Position numbers and translations under genes: made by a program
Notes under the pieces: generated by a model
The model's database searches: none
The model's input: the letters and a program-made list of their open reading frames with translations, nothing else
Told to the model about the DNA's origin: nothing
Part shown: positions 8,659 to 16,583 of the stretch, piece after piece
Numbering within the stretch: the first letter of the stretch is position 1
How the letters are laid out: each line of letters opens with the position of its first letter
NCBI GenBank assembly: GCA_964581115.1
Contig: CAZOMY010000014.1
Span: 13,198 to 77,197, forward strand
Source of the DNA: 2-02-FULL-55-14 sp964581115
GTDB taxonomy: Bacteria > Bacteroidota > Ignavibacteria > UBA10030
DNA length: 64,000 nucleotides
Reading direction: 5' to 3'

Positions 8659-9491
8659 CGTCGACCACTCCGTCACGCGCGGGTTTGCCCCTCGTGGACC
8701 TTCGCGTCATCCCGTCCGAACTTCACGAGGCGATCGTGAGGGTCGAGGAGCGCCGACCTCGACATCAGGTTCGGCGTGCCGTATTCGACCTCGACCAGAC
8801 CCTTCTGCTGGGAGACATTGGAGAAGCCGTCCACGCGCGGCTCCTGCTCGACCGGGAGCCGGTGCGGCTTTCGTGGCAGGAGTATCGCGCCCTCGTCATG
8901 AAGGACCCTCCCTCGGCCTACCTTGCAGCGTCTGATGCCCTGCGGGGCCTTCCGCTCGAAATCGTCGTCCAGGCAACGCTGAGGCTCATGACGACCTCGT
9001 CGCGCGAGATCCTCTTGGATCGCTCGTTGATCCCGGTGCCGCGACCTCATCCGGTCATGCGCGCCGTCGTGGCGCTGCTGCACAATATGGGCTACGCCGT
9101 GCATGTCATCACGGCGAGCCATCAGATCCCCGCTCGCATCGTGTGCAACGAGTTCTTCGGCATTCCGGAGGAGCGCGTGCACGGCGTTCGCTCCGCGTTG
9201 GAGGGTGAGCGCCTGACAGATCGCCTCCTGCCGCCCCATCCCGTCGGCGAGGGCAAGTGCGAGGTTTATCGCACCTTCGTCGGCACCGATGCGCCGCTCA
9301 TCTCCGGCGGCGACAGCGTCCATGACCTGCCGATGCTGGGCCTGACGGATGACGAGGGGCTCGTGATCTGGGTGGGGGAGGACCGGCTTCGGTTCGAGTT
9401 GATGAAGGGACGGCTGGGAGGCCGGAGGACCTTTGCCTTCGTCCATCGCACGGCAAGCGGTTCGCGCCCGCGCGCGCAGGCCGTGGCCTGA
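8655..9491 (+). CDS. HAD-superfamily phosphatase
   Basis: 278-residue soluble hydrolase of the haloacid dehalogenase superfamily. The ATG at 8655 overlaps the stop of the phosphoesterase (ATGA), indicating translational coupling. Motif I is AVFDLDQTLL at about residue 36. Motif II is probably VHVITAS and motif IV is ISGGDSVHDLPML. The long cap region between motifs I and II and the overall layout resemble phosphoserine-phosphatase-like HAD enzymes. In this operon it could dephosphorylate the phosphoalcohol released by the PlcP-like enzyme and free Pi, but that is inference. It ends three bases from a convergent glycosidase gene. Confidence 0.78.
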   Translation: MTSTTPSRAGLPLVDLRVIPSELHEAIVRVEERRPRHQVRRAVFDLDQTLLLGDIGEAVHARLLLDREPVRLSWQEYRALVMKDPPSAYLAASDALRGLPLEIVVQATLRLMTTSSREILLDRSLIPVPRPHPVMRAVVALLHNMGYAVHVITASHQIPARIVCNEFFGIPEERVHGVRSALEGERLTDRLLPPHPVGEGKCEVYRTFVGTDAPLISGGDSVHDLPMLGLTDDEGLVIWVGEDRLRFELMKGRLGGRRTFAFVHRTASGSRPRAQAVA

Positions 9492-9494
9492 AGC

Positions 9495-11906
9495 TCAGCG
9501 CTCGACGACCAGCGTGCGAACGTCAGGGGAGCAGGAGACGATCGTGCGATCGGTCTCGCTCAGCAGGCCTACCAGGTGATGAGGAGAGGTCGGTAGTACC
9601 CTGCGGGCTCTGAACGGAAGGTGGACCACGACCCGGGCGGGTGCATGTCCGTGGAAGAATTTCCCCCGGAAGGTCACCTCGATCCGGTCCTCGGGCTCCG
9701 ACCGCATACTCAAGTCGAACGTACCGAACCGGGTCGGCGTTCGATGAAGCTTCAGTTCGTACCGCCCTCCTGCAAAGACAGGTCCCGCGCCCTCCAGCAA
9801 CACGAGATCCTCACCCCGATCGTTGACCATGGCATCCCGCAGGAACAGAATGATCTCGGCGGCCGCCCACCCATGGTGACCATCGCCCATCGCCCCGCCG
9901 AACGTGCGGGGATGGATGGCTTCAGGTAGCGAATACGGGCTTCCAGACTGTTGCAGGATCGTCCGCGCGATCTCCCAAGCGCGAGACGTGTCGCCCATCC
10001 ACAGCTCCGCGTGCGCAAGCTGCATCGTCAGATACGGATTGTATCCCGAGTGGATGAACGGATGGAGGAAACCCCGGTCGCGCACGTACGCGTCGTCGAG
10101 GGCACGAACGGTCGCACGGAACGCCACTGGAGCGACGTCGTCGACGAGCAGAGGGTAGATGCCCGCTACCGACCCGATCGCGCTTTCATCGAAAGCCCGC
10201 GTCGGGGTCGCTGGCACGAGGGGCTCGCCCAGACGCTGAGCGACGGAGTCGAGGGAGCGTCGCAGCGCATCGAACAGCTCCCCTTCGGCCGCCCGCCACT
10301 CCTCCGCTTCAGAGGCGTAGCCGGCGTCCACGGCCATGGCCGACAGGTCCCTCAGCCCCGCCAGCGCGAAGAGTGTGTCCCAGTAGTACTGGTCGACGGT
10401 CCCGAGATGCTCGGCCGACAGGCTCCGCGGCATCAACCCCGGGTGCGTGTTCGATGAGCCCCGGCAGCGTCGTGATTGTTCCACGATCCATTGTCCGGCG
10501 CGGCGCATCGATGGGAAGTGGGCACGAAGCCACAGCACGGAGCGCGTCAACTCGAAATGACGCCGCACGCTCCACAGAACAGCCCCATTCGAATCCCATT
10601 CGCCGTCCGGTCCGCGGAAGAAGCCCTCGGCGGTCTGACCGCGCCGGAAGCCGTTGACGACCGCGCGCACCCGGTCGTGATGCCCGAGCACGTCGAGGGC
10701 GCGGCACATGATCGCCGCATCGCGATACCACATGTGATGATACAGGAAAGGGCCGGGCGTGATGCGGTCCTTGTCGTGGAGTTGAAGCAGGGTGAGGCGA
10801 TGGGCCTCGAGCATGGACTGCAACTCCTCGTCGGGGAGCGACCATTGCGCTCCCTGCGCTCTCTCTTCTGCCCAGACGGCGCGGTGACGCTCAAGCCGTT
10901 GTTCGTAGGACACGCGCCACGTCCGCCGGGCCGATGTGGATCGGAGGGCCCGATCGAGACCGAGGGCGACGCTGGCGTGGATCGACCGGGACGCGCCGGG
11001 CTCCAGGTCAAGGTCGAAGAGGGCGACGGCATGGCCGAGGCCCGAACTGCTCGTCTCGGTCGTAAGATGCACTCCGTTCGAGCGCGAGGCGGAACCGGGC
11101 CGGTGATCGCGCCGGAGAAGATCGGCAAGATCGTGCTGCTCGCCGGACGACACGAGCAAGGTATCGGGCGTCTCGGCCAGCACTACGCCGAGCGTCCCGT
11201 TCACCACGATGAAGCGCGGGCCGTCCAACGCGAGATGTTCAATGGGCGCCATCCCTTCGGCATTGAACGGCCTGACGGCGACGGCAACGGTGACGAGGCG
11301 GCGGATGTCGGGGGCGTTCTGGACGGTGATCTTCTGGAAGAGAATGTCGAGATGGTGATTCGTCGTGCCGACGAAATGCTCCTGGATTACGCAAACGTCG
11401 TCGGTCTCATGGATGGTCCGGAGCACGGGAGCGGATGTGTCCAACTCTTGTCGCGGTGGCGCAGCGGTCGAGGGGAAGTAAGCCCCGCGGTCGCTGAAGA
11501 TCCACACGTCGACCGACCATTCGCGCGGGAGCGGGGTCGCGAGTCCATGACGATCGACGATCGCCTCGTGCGTACCATGCGGGCTTCCGAGCAGCGTCCA
11601 ATTGCGATGCGTTGTATTGATAAAGAGGGGATTCTGCGAACGGGCGACATAGGCCGGGTCGTCCGGATCGAGCTGACGATGGACCCACGACGGAAAGATC
11701 CAATCGCGCTTCATCTGGAAGATCGCGAAGTTCAGAAGGCCGCGGACGATGACAGGAGCGCTCAACTGGAACAACTCGCGCGGGAAGCCGCGGCCGTCCA
11801 CGTTGCTCAGCTCGCTGGCGATCGCGAATTGCCGCAGCGATCGTTCGGGCAGTCCGAGTTGACGAAGCGCGCCCTCGAGGATGTAGGAACTCAAGGCCAT
11901 GTCCAT
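9495..11906 (-). CDS. Six-hairpin glycosidase-like protein
   Basis: 803-residue protein without an evident signal peptide. The ATG at 11906 is chosen; a GTG at 11909 and an ATG at 11900 are near-equivalent and none has a ribosome-binding site. The N-terminal half (to about 380) is beta-rich. The C-terminal half looks like an (alpha/alpha)6 barrel of the amylo-alpha-1,6-glucosidase/GH15/GH63 kind: LYHHMWYRDAAIMCRALD, GFRRGQTAEGFFRGPDGEWD and HPFIHSGYNPYLTMQLAHAE. Acidic residues in these segments could be catalytic, but I cannot assign them. It converges on the HAD gene and opposes the surrounding phosphate genes. Its substrate is unknown; alpha-glucan or glucoside hydrolysis is the family-level guess. 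Confidence 0.7.
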   Translation of the reverse strand: MDMALSSYILEGALRQLGLPERSLRQFAIASELSNVDGRGFPRELFQLSAPVIVRGLLNFAIFQMKRDWIFPSWVHRQLDPDDPAYVARSQNPLFINTTHRNWTLLGSPHGTHEAIVDRHGLATPLPREWSVDVWIFSDRGAYFPSTAAPPRQELDTSAPVLRTIHETDDVCVIQEHFVGTTNHHLDILFQKITVQNAPDIRRLVTVAVAVRPFNAEGMAPIEHLALDGPRFIVVNGTLGVVLAETPDTLLVSSGEQHDLADLLRRDHRPGSASRSNGVHLTTETSSSGLGHAVALFDLDLEPGASRSIHASVALGLDRALRSTSARRTWRVSYEQRLERHRAVWAEERAQGAQWSLPDEELQSMLEAHRLTLLQLHDKDRITPGPFLYHHMWYRDAAIMCRALDVLGHHDRVRAVVNGFRRGQTAEGFFRGPDGEWDSNGAVLWSVRRHFELTRSVLWLRAHFPSMRRAGQWIVEQSRRCRGSSNTHPGLMPRSLSAEHLGTVDQYYWDTLFALAGLRDLSAMAVDAGYASEAEEWRAAEGELFDALRRSLDSVAQRLGEPLVPATPTRAFDESAIGSVAGIYPLLVDDVAPVAFRATVRALDDAYVRDRGFLHPFIHSGYNPYLTMQLAHAELWMGDTSRAWEIARTILQQSGSPYSLPEAIHPRTFGGAMGDGHHGWAAAEIILFLRDAMVNDRGEDLVLLEGAGPVFAGGRYELKLHRTPTRFGTFDLSMRSEPEDRIEVTFRGKFFHGHAPARVVVHLPFRARRVLPTSPHHLVGLLSETDRTIVSCSPDVRTLVVER

Positions 11907-11960
11907 CACAATATGGAGGAAGGTGTTGTGAAACGCCCGTGAAATATGAGGGGTGAGCGC

Positions 11961-12016
11961 TTAACAGTTTGACAACACAGCCATAATATCGACCTCACGC
12001 CCATTGTGTAGGTTGC
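11961..12016 (+). promoter_or_regulatory. Putative Pho box plus -7 element upstream of the porin-pst operon
   Basis: TTAAC at 11961, ACAAC at 11972, ATAAT at 11983 and CTCAC at 11994 are 11 bp apart. A TAGGTTGC element starts at 12009, 15 bp after the last repeat. The repeats are more degenerate than at 6440, but the phasing is the same. Transcription from here would cover the small ORF at 12043 and probably the porin and pst genes. Confidence 0.45.
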
Positions 12017-12042
12017 GCTCACGCATACTTGGGACACCTCCA

Positions 12043-12201
12043 ATGGACCTCGAGCCAATGACGGCGGACCGGCCGCGTCTCTTCGACCTCGACCACGAGG
12101 ACCTCAGGCCGATCGACAAGACCGAATTCAGGGCGCTCTCGATCATGATCACCGCGGCCTTTGTGGCCTACGCGGCGCTCATGGGTTGGTTGGTCCCCTG
12201 A
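12043..12201 (+). CDS. Small single-pass membrane protein (52 aa), unknown
   Basis: 52-codon ORF starting at ATG 12043, with a second in-frame ATG at 12058. The first 30 residues are acidic and polar (MTADRPRLFDLDHEDLRPID). The last 20 form one hydrophobic helix (IMITAAFVAYAALMGWLVP), as in a tail-anchored protein. There is no strong ribosome-binding site. It lies about 27 bp after the putative Pho promoter and about 200 bp before the phosphate porin gene, so it may be the first gene of the pst operon. I do not recognise a family. Coding status rests on position, composition and membrane topology only. Confidence 0.45.
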   Translation: MDLEPMTADRPRLFDLDHEDLRPIDKTEFRALSIMITAAFVAYAALMGWLVP

Positions 12202-12380
12202 TCTCTCCGAAGCATTTCCCTCTGTTGAGGCCGCCGGCAAAGACCCCCGGGATCAGCGGGCGATTGAGGCCGCTGTTTTGTATATTGTACGCCCGAGAGA
12301 CAGAGCGGCGACCTGCGATCCCCGATCCTGTCTGCGCCCGTTAGATCGGGCATCTCCCCGACATCATTCATGAAGGACGA

Positions 12381-12400
12381 CCGACGAACGCGGTCGTCGG
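12381..12400 (+). promoter_or_regulatory. Hairpin adjoining the porin ribosome-binding site
   Basis: CCGACG (12381-12386) pairs with CGTCGG (12395-12400) around an 8-nt loop. The last two paired bases are the first two G of the GGAGG (12399-12403) that serves ATG 12408. The stem could modulate translation start. There is no terminator-like T-run. Confidence 0.3.
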
Positions 12401-12407
12401 AGGATTC

Positions 12408-13751
12408 ATGTTGCGTCTCGCGCTGTGCGCCATGCTGGTCATCGGAGCGGGAGCGCCAATGGTTGGTCAGGAACACGATACTGCCGTTGAGGATCTGAGA
12501 GAAGAGATCGAGCGGCTCAAGTTCCAGCTGGAGAGTTTTCAGGAGATGTTTCTGGAAACGAACAGCACCATCGACATTCTGCGGCGATTGAAGCTCTCCG
12601 GATATGTACAGCCGCAGTTCCAAGCGGCCTCGTCCTCTGCGGGCGGGGCCTTCTCCGGCGGCTCCTTCGGTTCAGCGTCGACGTCGCGCTTCACCCTTCG
12701 GCGGGGCCGGTTCAAGGTCCAGTACACCAACGATCTGACCTTGTCGCAATTTGTCCTCCAGATCGACGTCACTCAGAACGGCGTCGGTATCAAGGACGCA
12801 TATGCCTCGATCCGGGATCCGTGGACGAGGTTCGTAGGACTCACCGCCGGCGTCTTTGACCGCCCGTTCGGGTTTGAGGTCCCGTACTCTTCGAGCATGC
12901 GGGAGAATCCTGAGCGCTCGCGCATGGCGCAAACGTTGTTTCCGGGCGAGCGTGAACTGGGGCTCAAGCTTGAGGTCCTCCCCGCCGAGATGCTGATCGA
13001 CGGAGAGTGGCTCAGCTATTTCAACCTGCGCGTCGGCGTGTTTAACGGTACCGGGCCGTCGGCGAATGAGAATGATACGCGGAAGGATGTCATCGGCCGG
13101 CTGGGAGTGGAACTGCCGTTCGTCGATTGGCATGCTGCGGTCGACGCCGGAGTGTCGGTCTACCACGGCTCGGCCCGTTCGAACTCGCGGCGAGTGTGGT
13201 CGATGGACCCCGCGATCAAGGATTTCCGGATCGATTCCAGCGCCGGGAACCTTGGCGTCTCGTATGACCGGACATACATCGGGGGAGATCTGCAGCTCTT
13301 CTACGACGTCGAAGGAGTGGGGGGCTTTTCCGTTCGAATGGAGGCGGTCGCCGGCCGCCAACCCTCGACCCCGACCGACGTCCGCGTCTATACGTCGACC
13401 ACGGCGGACATGGTCAGGCGCGACGTACGCGGCTTCTACATTACTGCGATCCAGAACGTCGGAACGCAGCACCAGTTCATTGTCCGGTACGACGAGTTCG
13501 ACCCCAATACCGATGTGTCCGGGACGGACATCGGGGCGACTCCGGCCTCGCTTGTCACTCCGGCCGACGTCAAAGTTGCCACCTGGGGCTTCGGCTATAT
13601 TTTTCACTGGGACGATAACGTCAAGTTCATGCTCTATTACGATCGCGTCCGGAATGAGCTGGTCCATGCATCGGCGGCCGGAGCCCTTGCGCCGTTCCGC
13701 GCCGACGTCAAGGACGATGTATTGACCTGGCGCTCACAGTTCTCGTTTTGA
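12408..13751 (+). CDS. Phosphate-selective porin O/P family protein
   Basis: 447-residue outer-membrane porin. The ATG at 12408 follows GGAGG at proper spacing. A signal peptide (about residues 1-20) is followed by a short predicted coiled coil (VEDLREEIERLKFQLESFQE, about 26-45), as in many OprO/OprP relatives. A beta-barrel follows (RFTLRRGRFKVQYTND, GVFDRPFGFEVPYSSSM), closing with WRSQFSF and a terminal Phe. The family forms trimeric channels favouring phosphate or polyphosphate. The gene lies 18 bp upstream of pstS, so it should deliver Pi across the outer membrane to the Pst binding protein. Confidence 0.87.
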   Translation: MLRLALCAMLVIGAGAPMVGQEHDTAVEDLREEIERLKFQLESFQEMFLETNSTIDILRRLKLSGYVQPQFQAASSSAGGAFSGGSFGSASTSRFTLRRGRFKVQYTNDLTLSQFVLQIDVTQNGVGIKDAYASIRDPWTRFVGLTAGVFDRPFGFEVPYSSSMRENPERSRMAQTLFPGERELGLKLEVLPAEMLIDGEWLSYFNLRVGVFNGTGPSANENDTRKDVIGRLGVELPFVDWHAAVDAGVSVYHGSARSNSRRVWSMDPAIKDFRIDSSAGNLGVSYDRTYIGGDLQLFYDVEGVGGFSVRMEAVAGRQPSTPTDVRVYTSTTADMVRRDVRGFYITAIQNVGTQHQFIVRYDEFDPNTDVSGTDIGATPASLVTPADVKVATWGFGYIFHWDDNVKFMLYYDRVRNELVHASAAGALAPFRADVKDDVLTWRSQFSF

Positions 13752-13769
13752 CCGCAACTCGCGAGGATC

Positions 13770-14597
13770 ATGATGACCCTGTACCGTGCACTCCTTCTCG
13801 GGTGCCTGCCCCTGCTTCTCTCAGCGCAACCCAGCGGATCGATCACCGTGAAGGGATCGGACACGATGATCCTTCTGGCGCAGCGCTGGGCGGAGGTCTA
13901 CATGTCGAAGCATCCGGCCGTGACGATCCAGGTCACCGGCGGAGGATCGGGCACCGGTATTTCGGCGCTCATCAACGGAACCACCGACATCTGCAACGCC
14001 TCGAGGCCGATGAAAGCCTCCGAGCGCCAGAAGTTGCGCAGACGGGTCAATGCGCTTGGGGTCGAGATCAAGGCCGCCAAAGACGGCATTACCATCTACG
14101 TCAACGAGTCCAACCCAGTCAAGCACATCACGATCGATCAGTTGCGCAAGATCTATTTGGGACAGATCACGAACTGGAAGGAGGTCGGGGGGGATGACGG
14201 TCGCATCATCCTCTATGGACGCGAGAACAACTCCGGCACGTACGTTTACTTCAAAGACAACATCCTCGACGGCCGCGACTTCGCGCTCAACACGCAGAAT
14301 CTACCAGGGACGGCGGCGGTGGTGAATGCGGTCTCGAAGGACAAGAACGGGGTCGGATACGGAGGTGCCGCATACACCAAGGGCGTCCGCATGCTTCCGC
14401 TGAAGGCTGATGAGTCTTCTCCTCCATACGTCCCGACCGAAGAATCGATCCGCACCGGGGTCTATCCCATCACGCGCTTCCTCCTCCTGTACACGGCCAC
14501 CCGTCCCTCCGGAGTCATCAAGGATTATATCGACTGGATCCTGAGCGACGAGGGGCAGGCGTTGGTGACGGAGGTCGGATTCTTCCCCCTTCGTTGA
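13770..14597 (+). CDS. pstS: PstS-like phosphate-binding protein
   Basis: 275-residue periplasmic solute-binding protein of the PstS family. The signal peptide spans about residues 1-20 (ends LLLSAQ) with no lipobox Cys. Phosphate-site segments are visible: GSITVKGSDTMI near the N-terminus, GGGSGTGISALINGTTDICN, and RENNSGTYVYFKD in the middle. It starts 18 bp after the porin gene with GCGAGGA upstream; ATG 13773 is an alternative start. It captures Pi and presents it to PstC/PstA. Confidence 0.95.
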   Translation: MMTLYRALLLGCLPLLLSAQPSGSITVKGSDTMILLAQRWAEVYMSKHPAVTIQVTGGGSGTGISALINGTTDICNASRPMKASERQKLRRRVNALGVEIKAAKDGITIYVNESNPVKHITIDQLRKIYLGQITNWKEVGGDDGRIILYGRENNSGTYVYFKDNILDGRDFALNTQNLPGTAAVVNAVSKDKNGVGYGGAAYTKGVRMLPLKADESSPPYVPTEESIRTGVYPITRFLLLYTATRPSGVIKDYIDWILSDEGQALVTEVGFFPLR

Positions 14598-14622
14598 ACA
14601 GACCCCGCCGATTCCAGCCTCC

Positions 14623-15678
14623 ATGCGCTCTAGAGACCTGTCAAGCCCGCGCTTTCGACTGGGCGAATTCCTCATCGAACGTCTCATTGGAGTGACGGCG
14701 TTCGTGTCGTTCGCCGCTATCATCCTGATCGTCGTCTTCGCCGTCAGGGAGGCGTTGCCCGTGTTCACAGGACTGCCGGAGGTTGCCTCGTCCGATCCTG
14801 TGTGGCAAGAACCGATGGAATCCTACGGGGAGGAGGCCCTCGGAGAGCAAGCCCGAGAGCTGGCCGCCGAGACGGCCCAACGCGAGGATGGACGCCGGGA
14901 GGCGCCTGATGCCGAGGCGACGCTCTCGAACCTTCTGGGGTCGGTGTGGCAGCCGGTCTCCTCCGAGCCGCGCTACGGTCTGTGGCCGCTCTTCGCGGGA
15001 AGTCTCAAGGTCTCGCTTATCTCGATCCTCATCGGGGCTCCGTTGGCGATCCTGGCATCGCTGTTCACAACCGCGTTCGCGTCGCCTCGGCTGAAGGAGG
15101 TTCTAAAGCCAACGATCGAGCTGCTCGCCGGCATTCCGTCCGTCGTGATCGGGTTCTTTGCGCTGATCGCCATGGCATCGACGCTTCAATCGATCCTGGG
15201 AACCACGTTCCGATTGAACGCGCTGGTCGGCGGGCTCGCACTCGCGTTGGCTGTGATCCCGATCGTGTACACGATCGCCGAGGATGCCCTCGCCTCCGTG
15301 CCCCATTCGTTGACGGAGGCCTCGCTGGCCCTTGGCGCAACACGGTGGCAGACGGCCCTCTTCATCATCCTGCCTGCGGCCACTCCCGGCATCTTTGCGG
15401 CCGTCCTGCTCGGCATTGGCCGGGCCTTCGGCGAGACGATGATCGTGCTCATGGCGACCGGCAACGCCGCGCTCGCGACGTGGAATCCCGCCGACCCGGT
15501 CAGAACGATGTCGGCCACGATCGGAGCGGAGATGGCCGAGGTCGTCTTTGGAGATATCCACTACAGCGTGCTCTTTCTCATCGGCGGCATCCTGTTCCTC
15601 GTGACGTTTGTGCTGAACGCGGTGGCCGAGTTCTACGTTCGACGCCGTCTCATGGCGCGATTCGGGGAGAAAGGGTGA
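14623..15678 (+). CDS. pstC: Phosphate ABC transporter permease PstC
   Basis: 351-residue inner-membrane permease. TM1 is at about residues 23-45. Five or more helices follow from residue 125, with the EAA-loop motif EASLALGATRWQT for contact with PstB. Between TM1 and TM2 is a long glutamate-rich periplasmic loop (about residues 50-110), longer than in most PstC proteins. It pairs with PstA, and its stop overlaps the pstA start (TGATG). Confidence 0.95.
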   Translation: MRSRDLSSPRFRLGEFLIERLIGVTAFVSFAAIILIVVFAVREALPVFTGLPEVASSDPVWQEPMESYGEEALGEQARELAAETAQREDGRREAPDAEATLSNLLGSVWQPVSSEPRYGLWPLFAGSLKVSLISILIGAPLAILASLFTTAFASPRLKEVLKPTIELLAGIPSVVIGFFALIAMASTLQSILGTTFRLNALVGGLALALAVIPIVYTIAEDALASVPHSLTEASLALGATRWQTALFIILPAATPGIFAAVLLGIGRAFGETMIVLMATGNAALATWNPADPVRTMSATIGAEMAEVVFGDIHYSVLFLIGGILFLVTFVLNAVAEFYVRRRLMARFGEKG

Positions 15679-16580
15679 TGCGGAACGCGCGCTGGTTGGG
15701 ACGGCTCACGTGGATCGCCACGGCCGGGGCGGCCGCGAGCATCGTGCTCACGATCGCGCTCGTGATGGCCAACGTCGTCATCGGCGGCTGGACGACGCTG
15801 TCGTGGGAGTTCCTTTTTACGCCGCCTCGCGAGGGAATGACCGAAGGCGGCGTGTTCCCGGCTATCGTCGGCACCTTTCTTCGCGTCGTCATCATGTCGC
15901 TCATCGGCGTTCCGGTCGGAGCCGTGACCGCGATCTATCTCAGCGAATATGCCAGGCCCGACGCGCTGTTCGCCCGGATCATCCGCTTCGCCGTCAAGAC
16001 GCTGGCCGGCGTCCCCGCGATCGTCTTCGGGCTCTTTGGCCTGGGTTTCTTCGTCCAATTCGTCGGTACCGGCATGGACCGCGCGTTCGGGTCGGGCGAC
16101 GAGTTGCGCTGGGGCCAGCCCAATCTGCTCTGGGCAAGCCTGACGATGGCGCTCCTCACGTTACCGGTCGTCATCGTGGCGGTCGAAGAGGCGATCGCCA
16201 CCGTTCCGAGAGAACTGCGGGAGGCGAGCCTGGCTCTCGGAGCCACCCGGTGGCAGACGATCGCCCGCGTGGTCATTCCGAATTCAGTCACCGGCTTGTT
16301 GACGGGGGGAGTTCTCGCGGTCAGCCGGGGCGCTGGAGAGGTCGCTCCGATCCTGTTCACGGGCGCGGCGTACTTTCTGCCGCATCTGCCCGACTCGCTT
16401 TCGGACCAGTTCATGGACCTCGGGTACCATGTCTACGTGATGTCGACCCAATCGCACAATGTCGAGGCGACCTTGGGCATTCAGTACGCCACGACGCTTG
16501 TCTTGTTACTGCTGACCTTCACCCTGAATCTCACCGCCGTCGTCCTGCGGTATCGCATGCGACGGCGCATCCGTGCCTGA
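15678..16580 (+). CDS. pstA: Phosphate ABC transporter permease PstA
   Basis: 300-residue integral membrane permease with six predicted helices. The EAA motif is EASLALGATRWQT, matching the one in PstC. PstA hallmarks include GMTEGGVFPAIVGT and GVPAIVFGLFGLGFF. The ATG at 15678 overlaps the pstC stop by one base. It completes the transmembrane Pi channel energised by PstB. Confidence 0.95.
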   Translation: MRNARWLGRLTWIATAGAAASIVLTIALVMANVVIGGWTTLSWEFLFTPPREGMTEGGVFPAIVGTFLRVVIMSLIGVPVGAVTAIYLSEYARPDALFARIIRFAVKTLAGVPAIVFGLFGLGFFVQFVGTGMDRAFGSGDELRWGQPNLLWASLTMALLTLPVVIVAVEEAIATVPRELREASLALGATRWQTIARVVIPNSVTGLLTGGVLAVSRGAGEVAPILFTGAAYFLPHLPDSLSDQFMDLGYHVYVMSTQSHNVEATLGIQYATTLVLLLLTFTLNLTAVVLRYRMRRRIRA

Positions 16581-16583
16581 GCC

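Noticed and set aside
10476..11942. 488-codon plus-strand frame opposite the glycosidase
   Set aside because: The minus-strand protein shows glycosidase-fold motifs; the plus frame shows none.
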